Positions 12,241 through 24,078 of a stretch of 64,000 bases of DNA are shown piece after piece (the first letter of the stretch is position 1; each line of letters starts with the position of its first letter). Source of the stretch: Hsuehochloa calcarea (Eukaryota > Streptophyta > Magnoliopsida > Poales > Poaceae); NCBI GenBank assembly GCA_036346395.1, contig CM070615.1, positions 1,865,534 through 1,929,533 on the forward strand, in the 5' to 3' direction. Position numbers and translations under genes: made by a program. The notes below the pieces were generated by a model, which saw only the letters and a list, made by a program, of their open reading frames with translations, was not told where the DNA came from and did not search any database.

Positions 12241-15200
12241 TGTCGGGACCGAAAATACATCTCGGGAACCCTCGTGTATTACGAACTAGTCCCGGATCGA
12301 TAGCTAGCTCACACAGAAGCGATGATGAAATACCATCCATTTATTCGATTTAACTAAAAGATCTCAAAATAATAATAAGCTGGACCTTATGGTCAATGTT
12401 TACTTAACTTGCCACGCAGGCTAAAGAAACAAATAAACTCTTGCGGTGAGCGAGAAACTTGGAAAGGCCAATCAACATGCCCACGGGCAATCGAGTGGAG
12501 AAGCATACTAATCCGCAAAACCTTCAACGTCTTGATTACGAAAGAACTCACATGCGACTTGATATTCTTCAAGCGATCAACAAAGGCATGAGCCGTGAGT
12601 ACATAAAGCACTCGGTAGTAGTAGGAAATGTATGCAAATAGTATTCATGCAAGGCTTACCAAAGGTTAGTTGTATGGTTCTTTTGCGTAAAACGACATTT
12701 AACAAATCTAGTAAATAGATTGAAATGCGAGACTTGAAAAGAATACTAAATAAGTAAACAAGTTCTTTGAAACAACGGTGAACTAACCATTCAGCGACCA
12801 ACCAACAAATGACCGATGAACTCCCGTTCACCAATCAACAAACCACCAAGTGAATTACCCATTCACCAGAACAAACATTTTATTCATCAAGTGAACTTCC
12901 CATTCACACTCAGACTCATTTTGGAAGAAACTCTATCTCCGTGTGAAATTCCGAGCACGTCCATAACCGGACACGGCTATTCGAATAGTTTTACACACTC
13001 TGCGAGAGGTTGTACGGCTTGACCCACAAGACACGACTTCTCCAGTTGGTTTGGCACCGTCGATACCTTGCTCACTACCTTAGGTAGCGAGGCTGAAGCA
13101 CGTGACAAAGCCTTTACAAAGCTCCTTCTTAACCTAGTTACGCGCTGAGGTTTCAACCTTGAATGTCTCCATCCGACTAGACGGGGCCCCTCTTGCGCCA
13201 TAGTGAGCACGCACCCGTAACTCACTCTTCCAAGACAGAACCAAAATTAAGACATTGCTAATTAATCGGCGAGTCCCGCCCATACAGGACATGTGGTTAT
13301 GCAGTTAAGGCTCGATTCAATGGCGCACAAGATTAAGTCCTTGACAAGTTACTCGAGCGATCTTTCCACAAACCCACAGCGTGTTAAATCCACACCCTCA
13401 ATCCACCATCCATTCGCTTGAGTGAAAACCATTTTGTTTACAAGAAACCAATGACATCCCTGTCATGGTACACAAGTTTTAACAACGATGGCTAACCACC
13501 ACAATTCCATATATCATTAAGTCAAGATTAAATCATTAAAACACATGTGATGATGAATCCATCGATACTAGGCTTGACTAAGCACTAATCGATACCCATG
13601 TTGGTGATACAAATATGTCCAACTAAAATTATCCGAGCTAGGGTGACTAAGGATTCATGGCATTCAAATGTTCAATGGAGGTATAATGACAACGGTAATA
13701 ACTAAACCCAAAACAATTGATATAAAGATAGCATGCGATTGTATAAAACAATATACTTTTGAAAACATAGGATCAATATGATCAAAGGACTACGGCTTGC
13801 CTTGGAATAAATCACAGGATTGATCTTGATCTTGGTGTACTTCTCCTTGTTCAAAACTTCCCAAGTAGCAGCGTCTACTCGCAAAACAAGCAAATGGAAC
13901 AAATAAAAATCAAACAGAGATAAAACCAACTGCAAAAATTAAATAAAAATCATAAATAAATAGAGCTCAATTTAGATAAATTTACAAATTTGAATGGGCT
14001 CAATCGGAGTTCGGATGCAAAAGATATGGGCTTTGGAAGATTAAAAATAAATCAAAACCCTAATTTGGATTTTAATTTAATTTGAATTATTTTCAACAGG
14101 AAAAGGAAGATTAATGCGCCCGTATTGATTATCTTGACACGAGGCGCCCACGCAAGCAAAATGGTGAGGTGGGCTCTTGTTGGCGACGACTAGCATCTGG
14201 CCCCAGTCGAGGCACGGCTCAACGTGGACCATGTCCACCGAAGGAGGCTCGGGAGGAAGTGCGGGCGTTGCCACAGTGGACCAGTGCAGTGCCATGTGAG
14301 ACAGCGGCTTAATTTGGGCTGTCTTGGCGTTGGCCATTCTTGGTAGCAAGGAGGGGGAGCAGAGGAGAAGGAGATCGGAGACTTCTTTGGCGGCGGCGGA
14401 CGGCGACGCGGCGGCGGCGCAGAAAGCAAAATGGGTCATTGGGTGGGCCAGCGATGCTAATGGTGGCGGCAAGGAGCTTGGCGGCAAGGTCTCACCAAGA
14501 TGGAGAAGATGGCGGCGGCGGTGATGGGAGGCGTTGTCGGACGGCGGCGACAACGATGATGGCGACGGCGAGGGCGAAGACGGCGGCAAAGACGGGAAGC
14601 TCCGGTGATTGCGATCCCTATGGAGGTGGTGGCAACCGAGGAGCAACGGAGGCGGAGAAAGGCGGCGCGACGAAGGTTCGGCCGTCGGTGGTCGTCCGCA
14701 AATGCCACGCGAGGAAGAAGGAGGGGCGACCTTGGTGATCTGGAAGAGGAGGAGGCGAAGAGAATAGGGGTCTCGGGTGCTTATATAGCGGAGGAAAGGA
14801 GTATCCGGGAGAACACGGCGGCGCGCGACGACGGAGGGACACGGACTCGAGTCGAGTCGAGAAGAAAGAAGATGATGGCGGCAGTGGCGGGGCCACGATC
14901 GGTGGCGGCGGAGGCAAGTCTGTGGCGAGTGGAGCTTGCGCACGATGCCGATCCGACTGAGGGAGAAGGCGAGCAGGGAGCGGCGGCGCAGGAGAGAAGG
15001 CGCGGGAGGTGGGCCTGCGGAGTTGGCCGAGGGGTTGGGCGAACTTGGAATAGTAATGGGCTTGACATTATTTATTCAGAGGAAAATAATATATTTTCTT
15101 TTAGAAAATAGCATAAAATCAAAAGGCAAATAGAAATTAGCAAATGAACTCAGAAAAATTCTAGAAAATTCTATAAAATATATCTAAGCCCATAGAATCC

Positions 15201-15358
15201 AAATAAAATAATTTTAATAATAGTTGATGTTGGAATTAATCATGTTTAATTGTTTTGATCTCTGAAATTTCTAATTCAGCTTTAACTTTAGTAGAAAAAT
15301 TCAAATGGTTATTTTTCTTTTAAAACTTTAAAACAGACCAAATTTTTGGGATGTTACA
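12241..15358 (-). repeat. gypsy 5' LTR (minus orientation), 3118 bp
   Basis: This is the partner of the repeat at 6670-9794, with the same termini (TGTAACATCCC to CCGACA on the minus strand). A GC-rich block at about 14130-15050 gives long but meaningless open frames. It ends at 15358 next to the GTGTG target duplication. Confidence 0.93.
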
Positions 15359-15363
15359 GTGTG

Positions 15364-15535
15364 GGCACTGTCGGAGGACGGCCACCCGTGCATGAGCACC
15401 GGCTGTGGCGTGATGAAAGGGTGGGACGACTACGTCGTCTTCTGCAGAGACGACTGCAGGATTATGCATGAGTATACCAAGTTCTTTGGCAGAGGTGTTG
15501 AACTACTTGCCGTAAAATTATCGGTTTTAGCATAG
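15364..15535 (+). pseudogene. F-box family gene, 3' part
   Basis: After the target duplication the frame resumes as ALSEDGHPCMSTGCGVMKGW and continues VVFCRDDCRIMHEYTKFF. This cysteine-rich end is characteristic of the grass F-box family matching the part at 5697-6664. The pattern CGxxKGW...FCxxxCRxxHE may bind zinc. The frame ends at a TAG at 15533-15535. Removing the gypsy insertion joins the two parts without a frame change. Confidence 0.78.
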
Positions 15536-15617
15536 TTTTAGCAAATATTTATATATAATTCTTTACTAATATGTGAATGTGTCCTATGTACTCTTGAATT
15601 TACATTTATGTATGAAT

Positions 15618-15745
15618 ATTATCACAGACGGTTCTATTATAGAACCGTTTGTGAGGTGAGAACATATCATAGACGGTTCCATTATAGAACCGTATGTGAT
15701 AAGTATCACTGACGATTCCATAATAGATCAGTCTGTGATATCCCT
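15618..15745 (+). repeat. CACTA-type subterminal hairpin repeats
   Basis: Three consecutive hairpins use the same motif as the CACTA end at 4507: ATCACAGACGGTT...AACCGTTTGTGA, ATCATAGACGGTT...AACCGTATGTGAT, and a third, decayed copy. The shared motif links this point to the left CACTA terminus. No TTTTTGTAGTG-type 3' end follows. Confidence 0.65.
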
Positions 15746-16624
15746 TTATTAATAGGAGCCCGCTAGGGTTTGCGCCCTAACTCGTCACTCCCAGCACCCT
15801 TACTCTCGCCCGTTCCCCTCCCCACCCGAGTGCCCCCAACCTCGACGCCACAGCCCGAAGCCTCCTCCCCAACGGCCACACCCAAGTCGCGCCTTCTCCC
15901 CGACGCCACCCTTCTTCCCGTCGCCGCCGGTTGTGACACCACGGTTCACTGCACAAAACACTCTTACGATACGAGTGCCTTATGTAGTGTCACCGTTATG
16001 ACACAACTACGGTGTCGCCGCCGTCGGTCCAATCGACCTCCCCCCGGCAAAATCCACCTTCCCGCCACAGATCGTCGTCCCCTCTTCGACCTCTCCACCG
16101 ACCTCCCCCGGCTACATCTCCATTCTCTGTTGCTTCTATTTTTGGGTTTGAGTATGACTTGTTTACTGATGTGGACTGTTGTTGCTTATGCATACATGCA
16201 GGAGATGGATGTGGTGAGCTACTGCTGGTGGTCGATTTGCCGGTTGCACTGAGGTAACTACTCCCCTTTGCTCTCTATATGTCCCTTTCCATTTCCTTGC
16301 TCTGTGATGTGGGTGATGAATAATGTGGGCTATGGTGGGTGTGTTCTGTGATGGTTGCATGATATGGGAGGGTTCTCTGTGTATGATTTTAGTTAATGAG
16401 ATGTGGTTAATTCGGATGGGGCAAAACATCAGTCTTTACACATACAAAATTTTTCATTCTCTGTTGCTTCAGTTTTTGGGTTTGAGTTTGACTTGTTTAC
16501 TGATGTGGGTTGTTGTTTCTTATGCATACATGCAGGAGATGGACATGGTGAGTTACTACCGGTGGTCGATTTGCCGGTTGCACTGGGTAACTACTCCACT
16601 TTACTCTCTATCCCTTTCCCTCCC
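15746..16624 (+). other. GC-rich exon-like segment and first part of a 324-bp tandem duplication
   Basis: At 15770-16120 the DNA is proline- and cytosine-rich, like a captured 5' exon; no domain was recognised. A unit beginning ATTCTCTGTTGCTTC occurs at about 16132 and again at about 16456, a 324-bp period. Each unit includes a CATACATGCAG stretch that looks like a splice acceptor, and GATTTGCCGGTTGCACT. The second unit is cut at 16624 by a gypsy element and resumes at 23907. This may be part of the CACTA element's interior, but that is inference. Confidence 0.55.
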
Positions 16625-17383
16625 TGATGAGGACATCGCTAGTAATGCCAAAGACATCGCTAGTAACGCCAAAGCTAGTAATGAGACTTCAATAACTGGA
16701 CCAATAACAAGAGCACGAGCCAAGAAGCTACAATCTCAGGTGAACCTGTTCCTTAATGAACATATCATTAATTTTAATAAGAATTGTATACTACCTAAAA
16801 ACAATGTTTTACTTGTGCTCAGGTTTGAAGAGTCAACGATGGATGGAGATGAAGGATATGTGGCCGTCATCCAAGGAAGCACAAGTCTACGGCATAAATA
16901 ATGAACGGCCTATGAATAGTGCCCGCGTGAACAAGCTTGTGAGCGGTGCGTGTGAGCGATCGCGCGTGCTACGGTGCGTGTGAGCGATGCGTGTGTGTGA
17001 CGTGAGCGTGAGCGATGCGCGTGCTACGATCTGCGCGTGAATAGTACCATATGGAAAATCTTGTGTTGAAAAGCCTTAGGCTAAGACTATATATTGAGGT
17101 AAACCCCATTGTAAAGGCGAATTTGATAATAGAAAACTCTTGTTCTTTCGTTGGGCAAACCAACTTGAGAGGAATTGGGAGTTCATGAAATTAAGATTGT
17201 TCAACCTTTTCATTTGGGAATTGGGGCGCGATAGAACTTCATCGGTGGTCGTGAAGTTCAAAGACGTGTGGTTAGGCGAATTATAGAGTGCTAACTCTTG
17301 CATTGGCAGAGGGGATCACTACGGTTCATCAAATCCACGTGAGTATCCGGATCCTCGTCGAGAAGATCAGGCGACCCGTATCA
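16625..17383 (+). repeat. CRM-like 5' LTR, 759 bp
   Basis: It starts TGATGAGGACATCGC and ends CCCGTATCA. It encodes, in frame, TGPITRARAKKLQSQVNLFL (about 16697-16756). In this clade that peptide is the C-terminal end of the polyprotein read into the 3' LTR. A GTGAGCGATGCGTGTG-type simple-repeat patch lies at 16930-17040. Confidence 0.9.
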
Positions 17384-17386
17384 TCT

Positions 17387-17399
17387 TGGTATCGAGGCG
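17387..17399 (+). other. primer-binding site of the CRM-like element
   Basis: TGGTATCGAGGCG lies 3 nt after the LTR. It resembles the initiator-methionine tRNA primer site with one A missing. Confidence 0.6.
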
Positions 17400-18369
17400 C
17401 GGTTTACTCGGTAGGATTATTTACCCTTACTTTTAGATTGATTTATTTTTGTCCTATAGTCCATTAAATGAAAATTGCAACAAAAAAATCCAAACCCTAG
17501 TTTTTTTGCATCTGTTAATTTTGTGAGTTTTGTTAAGTTTTAATCCATTAGAATTTTTGTTTAGGTCTTGATCGTTCGTCTTTATCTACGTAGCATAATC
17601 TTTGTGTCAATCAAAATCAAAAAAAAAAAAAAATCTTCTTGATATTCTTTTCATCATTTGAGACTATTTGTTGAATATTGCATCTAGAAATTTGCTCTGA
17701 GTACTTCACACCTTGTTGAATATTTGTGACCTATGGAAAACCAAAGAACAATTAAACCTAGTTTGGCCTTTGAAAAAAAAAGAAAGAAAGAGGAAGTTGA
17801 GCAAAAAAAAAAAAAAAAAAAAAGAAAGAAAGAAAAAGAAAGCATTGGCGAATTTGGGTGAGACCTTAATCCATAAATTCAGATTGTGTAGTTTAATCTC
17901 TTGAGCAATCTTGTGCCCTTACATTCATATCATTGCAATTGGCTAGCGTCTCTCCTAGTACTTGGTGCAAAGCAGCTATCTAATCTTTAATTTGATTGCC
18001 TCTAGTTAGCTCATTCATTTGTTTGCATCGAGTCACATTAATCTTTGCATGTGTGTTCATAGACTTCACTTAAATCTTTTGGATCGACACTTAGGCAAAG
18101 TATTCTAGTTTGGATTATTACTTAATTTTACAACATCAAAATTTGATTGCTAGGATATACACTCTCATGCCAAGCTCCACCATATAACCGTTGTTGTGCT
18201 AGTAGTGAACACTCTTAAATTAAGCTTGATCATCCTTTGTCTTTGTTGTCACTTCTACAGTGTAAGTTTTATTGGCCTTAATTCACTTGGAAGGGTAAGA
18301 ACTTTACTTGGAGAGAGGACATAGTGAGATTGAGTGATTTCCACAAAGCATTATTATATACACAACTAT

Positions 18370-19860
18370 TTGTTTCTTGTAACTAACCATGTCGGTGGAG
18401 GAGAACACCATGATGAGAGTGGTGGAACAAATGACACTCGGGCATTCGTCAAGCAATATCAATTTGGGGCACTCATGAACACTTTCAACGTGAGCTACAC
18501 CAAGGGCTCAATCAACTCCATGAGAAGCATGATTCTTTTCTTGATCAAATTGCAAGGGATATGCAAAATATGGAGATACAAGCTGATGAAAATGTGCGCC
18601 AATTGCGGGAGGACATTGGGACCCTCACTAGGCTCATACAAGCTCGCAATGGTGGCGATGAAGCAAGTGTTCAAGGAGGAGAAGCTGCTGCACATGTACC
18701 TCTGCACCGCAACACCGAGTGGCGGCCAGCGTGGTGCGTCCACCACGGCTAGGAGGACGAGGAGGAACCCATGGAGGCGTGGCGGGGTCTAGGTGGAGGC
18801 CGTGGTGGGCGTGGTGGTGCCGCACATGCGATGGAAGAGGATGGTGATTTTGCTTTGCATTACAATGACCATTATCGTCGTCCACGCAATGAAGATGATG
18901 GCTTGGGCAAGCTCAAGTTTTCCATGCCCAAGTTTGCGGAGGGGTGATCAGGAGTATCTCACTTAGGAATTGAAGGTTGATAAAATATTCCGTATACATC
19001 ACTATACGGATGAGAGAAGGATCTGATTGGCATCACTTGAGTTTGAAGGTTATGCTTTGGATTGGTGGGAACAAGTCATTACTCAAAGAGTGAGAATGGA
19101 AAACCTGTTGCAACATGGCAAGAGATGAAGCGGAAATGAGAGCCCGTTTTGTTCCTCGTCATTACAAGCGTGATCTATTTGATAAATTGCGAGAATATGA
19201 AGCGGGAGCACATTACGTGGAGGAGTACTACAAGGAGATGGAGCTAGCCATGATTGAGGCAAGGTTCAAGAACAAGAAGAGCAAACCATGACACGCTTCC
19301 TCTCGGGTTTGAACCATCAAGTCAAAAGAATTGTCAATTTTCACCTTATACCAATCTTTATGAGTTAGTGCATCAAGCTACAAAGCGAGCGACAATTGCA
19401 AGAGGATGCTAAGTTTGCAAGATCAACGTCCTTTCTTTTGCACGTGCAGTCCAATGGAGGAAGATATGGTTCCAAATCACAAATAAGCCAACAAACGGCT
19501 CAAGTGGTGGTTCAAGCTTTCGCACATCATCTAGCAAGAAGGAAGAAGCCACTCCGGTACAAGAAGGCCATCAAATCCAGACTAGTGTTTCCTCTTCTAT
19601 GGGTTCTCAATGAAGAGTAGCGGTATACAATGCTTCAAATGCCTTGGCCGTGGTCATATGCAAAAGGATTGCCCAAATAACAAGGCAATGTTGATATTAG
19701 AGAATGGGAATATGATTACGCAAGTGAAGAAGAGAATGATCACTATCTTTGATTTAGGGACATATGGTGATGCACATGAGGAGGAGCAAGATATAGAGTA
19801 TTGTGAACTGGTGTTGGTCCTATACTTGTGTGTGCTCAAGCGGTGTTGAGTGTGCAACCA
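18370..19860 (+). pseudogene. CRM-like gag
   Basis: The segment contains a start-like GGGEHHDESGGTNDTRAF (about 18397-18445) and a Gly/Arg-rich stretch (about 18780-18810). The gag core follows with DDGLGKLKFSMPKF, then DWWEQVITQRVRM, FVPRHYKRDLFDK and VEEYYKEMELAMI. A zinc knuckle, CFKCLGRGHMQKDC, is at about 19631-19672. Stops and 1-nt shifts break it into at least four frames. Confidence 0.8.
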
Positions 19861-19899
19861 AAGCCTTCCATGAGCAGTATTGCAATTTATTCCATACAA

Positions 19900-20640
19900 G
19901 AGCTCAAGTTAGCAAAGATGGTAAATTTTGTAAAGTAATCATTGATGGTGGGAGTTGTCGTAATTTGGCTAGCAAGGAGCTTTGCAATAAACTTGGGTTG
20001 AAGTACAAGAAACACCCACATCCATATCGAGATCCGATGGTTTGCATGAGAGAGGTTCATTGAGTGTGGGATACAGTGGATGTTGAATTTGAAATTGGCA
20101 CTTATCGAGATACGGTGGAGTGTGATGTGGTGCCTATGGACGTATGTCACTTCTGCTAGGAAGGCCATGGCAATATGATCGTCTTTGTGATTCATGATGG
20201 AAGAACTAACCAATACAAGTTTTGGTGGAACAAAAAACAAGTGGTCTTTCTCTAGTTGACTCCTTCTCAAATTGTAAATGATAATGTGCGGAAGATCGCG
20301 ATGCAAGTTGAGAGTGAGAAAGGAGAGAACCAAAGAGTGTGATTCCACAAAAGGTGAGTGAGAGCCACAAGCCAAACAGAGAGGTAAAAGCAAGAGTGAG
20401 GAGAGAAAAACTTAGTCATGATAGCCACCAAATCTGATCTAAGAGAGATGAAAGATGATCCCGCTTTGATGCACCTTGTATTATTGTACAAAGATGCATT
20501 GCTTTCTACTAATGATTTAACATCTCTTCCTAGTGCTATTTCTCAAGTTTTGCAGGTTTATGACGACGTGTTTCGGAGGAGATACCCGCTGGTCTACCAC
20601 CTATTCGAGGTATTGAGCATCAAATTGACCTAGTCCCGGG
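19900..20640 (+). pseudogene. CRM-like protease region
   Basis: The text KVIIDGGSCRNLASKELCNK (about 19933-19992) carries the DGGS variant of the retroviral aspartic-protease motif. It is followed by a family-typical stretch ending near the start of reverse transcriptase. The 20090-20420 part is heavily frameshifted. Confidence 0.7.
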
Positions 20641-21910
20641 AGCCCCTCTTCCCAATCGACCGCCGTACCGTACAAATCCAGAAGAAACTAAGGAGATTCA
20701 GCGTCAAGTGCAAGCACTTTTGGACAAAAGTGCGTCTGCGAGAGCCTTAGTCCTTGTCTTAGTTCCGTTATTCTTGTTCCTAAGAAAGATGGTACTTGGA
20801 GAATGTGCATAGACTGTAGAGCTATTAACAACATAACTGTTCGCTATCGTCATCCTATTCCTAGGTTAGATGATATGCTTGATGAGTTAAGTGGTTCTAC
20901 TATCTTTTCTAAGATTGATTTGCGTAGTGGCTATCATCAAATAAGAATGAAACATGGTGATGAATGGAAAAGCGCTTTTAAAAGCGAAATTTGGCTTGTA
21001 TGAATGGTTAGTAATGCCTTTTGGATTGTCCAATGCTCCTAGTACATTTATGCGCTTAATGAACCATGTTTTGAGACACTTCATTGGTAAATTTGTGGTA
21101 GTTTACTTTGATGATATCACGATATATAGCATTGTTTGGAAGATCATGTTGAACACATCAAACAAGTGCTAGAAGTGCTTAGGAAAGAATGCTTGTATGC
21201 CAATCTTGATAAGTGTACTTTTGCACTAGTAAGGTTGTGTTTCTAGGCTATGTTGTTTCACTCATGGCATTGAAGTGGATGAATCTAAAATTGAAGCTAT
21301 TAGAAATTGGCCAATTCTGTGAATGTTAGTCAAATTCGTAGCTTCCATGGGCTTGCTAGTTTCTATCGGCGATTTGTGAAAGATTTCAGCACCATTGTTG
21401 CCCCATTAAATGAATTAACTAAAAAGGAGTGATTTTTGAGTGGGGAGACAAACAAGACAAAGCTTTTCTTGAATTGAAGAAATGTTTGGTGAAGCACCAT
21501 TGCTTGCTTTACGATTTCACAAAAACTTTTGAGATTGAATGTGATGCTAGTGGAATAGGTATTGGTGGTGTTTTAATGCAAGAAAGAAAACACATTGCAT
21601 ATTTGGTGAGAAACTTCATGGTGCACAATTGAATTATCTGTTTATGATAAAGAACTATATGCTCTTGTCGTGTGTTGGAAACTTGGCAACATTATCTTTG
21701 GCCTAAGGAATTCATAATACATTACGATCATGAATCTTTGAAATATTTAAAGGGCAAGCGAAATTGAATCGTAGACATGCTAAGTGGGTAGAATTCATTG
21801 AGACCTTTCCATACATTATCAAATATAAGAAAGGCAAAGAGAATGTAGTAGGTGATGCTTTGTCTAGAAAACATGTCTTTGTTGACTCGGTTGGAAGTAA
21901 AGGTACGGGG
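20640..21910 (+). pseudogene. CRM-like reverse transcriptase and RNase H
   Basis: Reverse transcriptase blocks are clear: [20 protein letters not shown] (20803-20862), then [16 protein letters not shown], then [20 protein letters not shown], and the active site VVYFDD near 21098-21115. A 1-nt insertion near 20988 shifts the frame between these blocks. RNase H text includes FEIECDASGIGIGGVLMQ (about 21528-21580) and ends near [14 protein letters not shown] (about 21832-21873). No continuous enzyme remains. Confidence 0.88.
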
Positions 21911-22039
21911 TTGGAAAGTTTGAAAGATTTATATGCTTAGATCATGAATTTGCAGCTCCATATTCTAATTGCAAAGATGGAAAAGGGTGGGATAAATTTC
22001 ATATTCATGATGGTTTCTCTTTCGCATGAATAAGCTATG

Positions 22040-22920
22040 TGTTAGGATTCCTCTGTGCGTTTGTTATTGTTGCGGGAATCTCATGCGGGAGGATTGATGG
22101 GGCATTTCGGGAGGAGAAGACTTATATGATGTTAGTGATAACTTCTATTGGCCAAAGATGAGGCGAGGCGTCGAGAGGTTTGTTCAAAGATGCATCACAT
22201 GCCATAAGGCAAAATCAAAACTCAATCCACATGGTTTGTATACTCCACTTCTGTTCCTAGTGCTCCTTGGGAAGATATTAGCATGGATTTTGTGTTAGGA
22301 TTGCCTAGGACCAAGAGGGAAGGATTGATCTTTGTTGTTGTGGGCGGGTTCTCTAAAATGGCACATTTATTCCCTGTCATAAGAGCGATGATCGTCGCAT
22401 GTAGCTGATTTGTTTTCGGGGAGATTGTGAGATTGCATGGAATGCCAAGAACCATTGTTTGGATCGCGACGTCAAGTTCATGAGCTACTTTTGGAAGACT
22501 TTGTGGGCCAAGTGGGGACAAAGTTATTATTTTCAACGACTTGTCACCCACAAGCAGATGGGCAAGCGGAGGTGGTGAACCGCACACTTTCAGCGTTGCT
22601 ACGTACCATGATAAAGAAGAACTTGAAAGAGTGGGAAGATTGTCTACCGCATGTGGAGTTTGCATATAACGGTGGTACATTCTACAACTCAATTGAGCCC
22701 ATTCGAGGTAGTGTACGGCTTCAAACCAATTCGCCCCTTGATTTACTTCCTCTTCCACTACAAGAGCGTGCAAATATGGAGGCTTCTACGTCTTGATTTT
22801 GTGAAAAACTCCATGCCACAACTAAAGAGGTAATTGAAAAGAAGGTGCGTGCTTATGCTTCCAAAGCTAACAAATCTAGAAAGAAAATGCTATTTGAACC
22901 GGTGATTTAGTGTGGGTCCA
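22040..22920 (+). pseudogene. CRM-like integrase
   Basis: An HHCC-type zinc domain is visible (HAGGLMGHF..., then RFVQRCITCHKAKSKLNPHG near 22176-22235). The core starts with APWEDISMDFVLGLPRTK. The last core segment, CHPQADGQAEVVNRTLSALL, is at about 22543-22600. Frame breaks at several points abolish function. Confidence 0.82.
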
Positions 22921-23137
22921 CCTTCGCAAAGATCGTTTTCATGAGCGTAGATCCAAATTGATGCCCGTGGTGATGGACCATTTAAAGTTCTTGCCAAGAT
23001 CAATGACAATGCATACAAGCTTGAGCTTCCGGTGATGACTATGGGGTAAGTTCTACATTTAATGTTCTTTGATTTATCACCTTTCTTTGGACAAGATTGT
23101 ATGCAGTCGAGGTCGACTCCTTTTCAAGAAGGGAGGA

Positions 23138-23906
23138 TGATGAGGACATCGCTAGTAATGCCAAAGACATCGCTAGTATGCGCCAAAGCTAGTAATGAGA
23201 CTTCAATAATGGACCAATAACAAGAGCACGAGCCAAGAAGCTACAATCTCGGTGAACTGTTCCTTAATGAACATATCATTAATTTTAATAAGAATTGTAT
23301 ACTACCTAAAAACAATGTTTTACTTGTGCTCGAGTTTGAAGAGTCAACGATGGATGGAGATGAAGGATATGTGGCCGTCATCCAAGGAAGCACAAGTCTA
23401 CGGCATAAATAATGAGCGGCCTATGAATAGTGCCCGCGTGAACAAGCTTGTGAGCGGTGCGTGTGAGCGATGCGCGTGCTACGGTGCGTGTGAGCAGTGC
23501 GTGTGAGCAGTGCGTGTGAGTGCGTGTGAACGATGACATGAGCGATCGCGTGCTACGGTGCGCGTGAATAGTACCATATGGAAAATCTTGTGTTGAAAAG
23601 CCTTAGGCTAAGACTATATATTGAGGTAAACCCCATTGTAAAGGAGCGAATTTGATAATAGAAAACTCTTGTTCTTTCGTTGGGCAAACCAACTTGAGAG
23701 GAATTGGGAGTTCACTTTGAAATTAAGATTGTTCAACCTTTTCATTTGGGAATTGGGGCGCGATAGAACTTCATCGGTGGTCGTGAAGTTCGGCCGCGTG
23801 TGGTTAGGCGAATTATAGAGTGCTAACTCTTGCATTGGCAAGGGGATCACTACGGTTCATCAAATCCACGTGAGTATCCGGATCGTCGAGAAGATCGGCG
23901 AGATCA
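23138..23906 (+). repeat. CRM-like 3' LTR, 769 bp
   Basis: It follows a purine tract (AAGAAGGGAGGA) and matches the repeat at 16625-17383. The TRARAKKLQS peptide is present but is flanked by small deletions, so the polyprotein tail could not be read through. Confidence 0.9.
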
Positions 23907-24078
23907 CTCCTTCCTCTGTGATGTGGGTGATGAATGATGTGGGCTATGGTGGGTGTTCTGATATGGTTGAATGATATGGGTGGGTTCTCTATAAAGTCTC
24001 CCAAACAATATATATATTGTTCGTAGTTCCCAGCCACTTTCGAGGGATCGTCCACGCAGCATGAGGAGCGTGAGACAT
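23907..24078 (+). other. remainder of the interrupted tandem-duplication unit
   Basis: CTCTGTGATGTGGGTGATGA and the next 80 bp match 16301-16380. They complete the second copy of the 324-bp unit that the CRM-like element split. After about 23996 the two units diverge. Confidence 0.7.

Larger units (their letters stand above)
6670..15358 (-). mobile_element. Ty3/gypsy retrotransposon, full length but lacking pol
   Basis: Two long terminal repeats (6670-9794 and 12241-15358) flank a 2446-bp interior. Both sides carry the 5-bp target duplication GTGTG (6665-6669 and 15359-15363). The element reads on the minus strand: LTR start TGTAACATCCC, primer-binding site next to 12240, gag, then the polypurine tract next to 9794. 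Only gag is present; there is no protease, reverse transcriptase or integrase. It is therefore a non-autonomous element that must have used enzymes from a relative. It interrupts the F-box pseudogene cleanly. Confidence 0.93.
16625..23906 (+). mobile_element. Ty3/gypsy chromovirus, CRM/CRR-like, both LTRs present
   Basis: LTRs at 16625-17383 and 23138-23906 both start TGATGAGGACATCG and end ATCA. The flanks CTCCC (16620-16624) and CTCCT (23907-23911) fit a 5-bp target duplication with one change. The interior keeps gypsy order: gag, CCHC knuckle, protease, reverse transcriptase, RNase H, integrase. The LTR start and the gag text resemble the centromeric retrotransposon (CRM/CRR) clade as I know it. 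Frameshifts and stops in every domain make this copy inactive. Confidence 0.9.

Noticed and set aside
14077..15111. A 288-codon minus-strand open frame and overlapping plus-strand frames
   Set aside because: Same LTR block as above, low-complexity Pro/Ser/Arg composition, not conserved between the two LTR copies.
15770..16252. A 160-codon Pro/Ser-rich frame
   Set aside because: It runs through likely splice signals and the tandem-duplication boundary; kept only as exon-like sequence.
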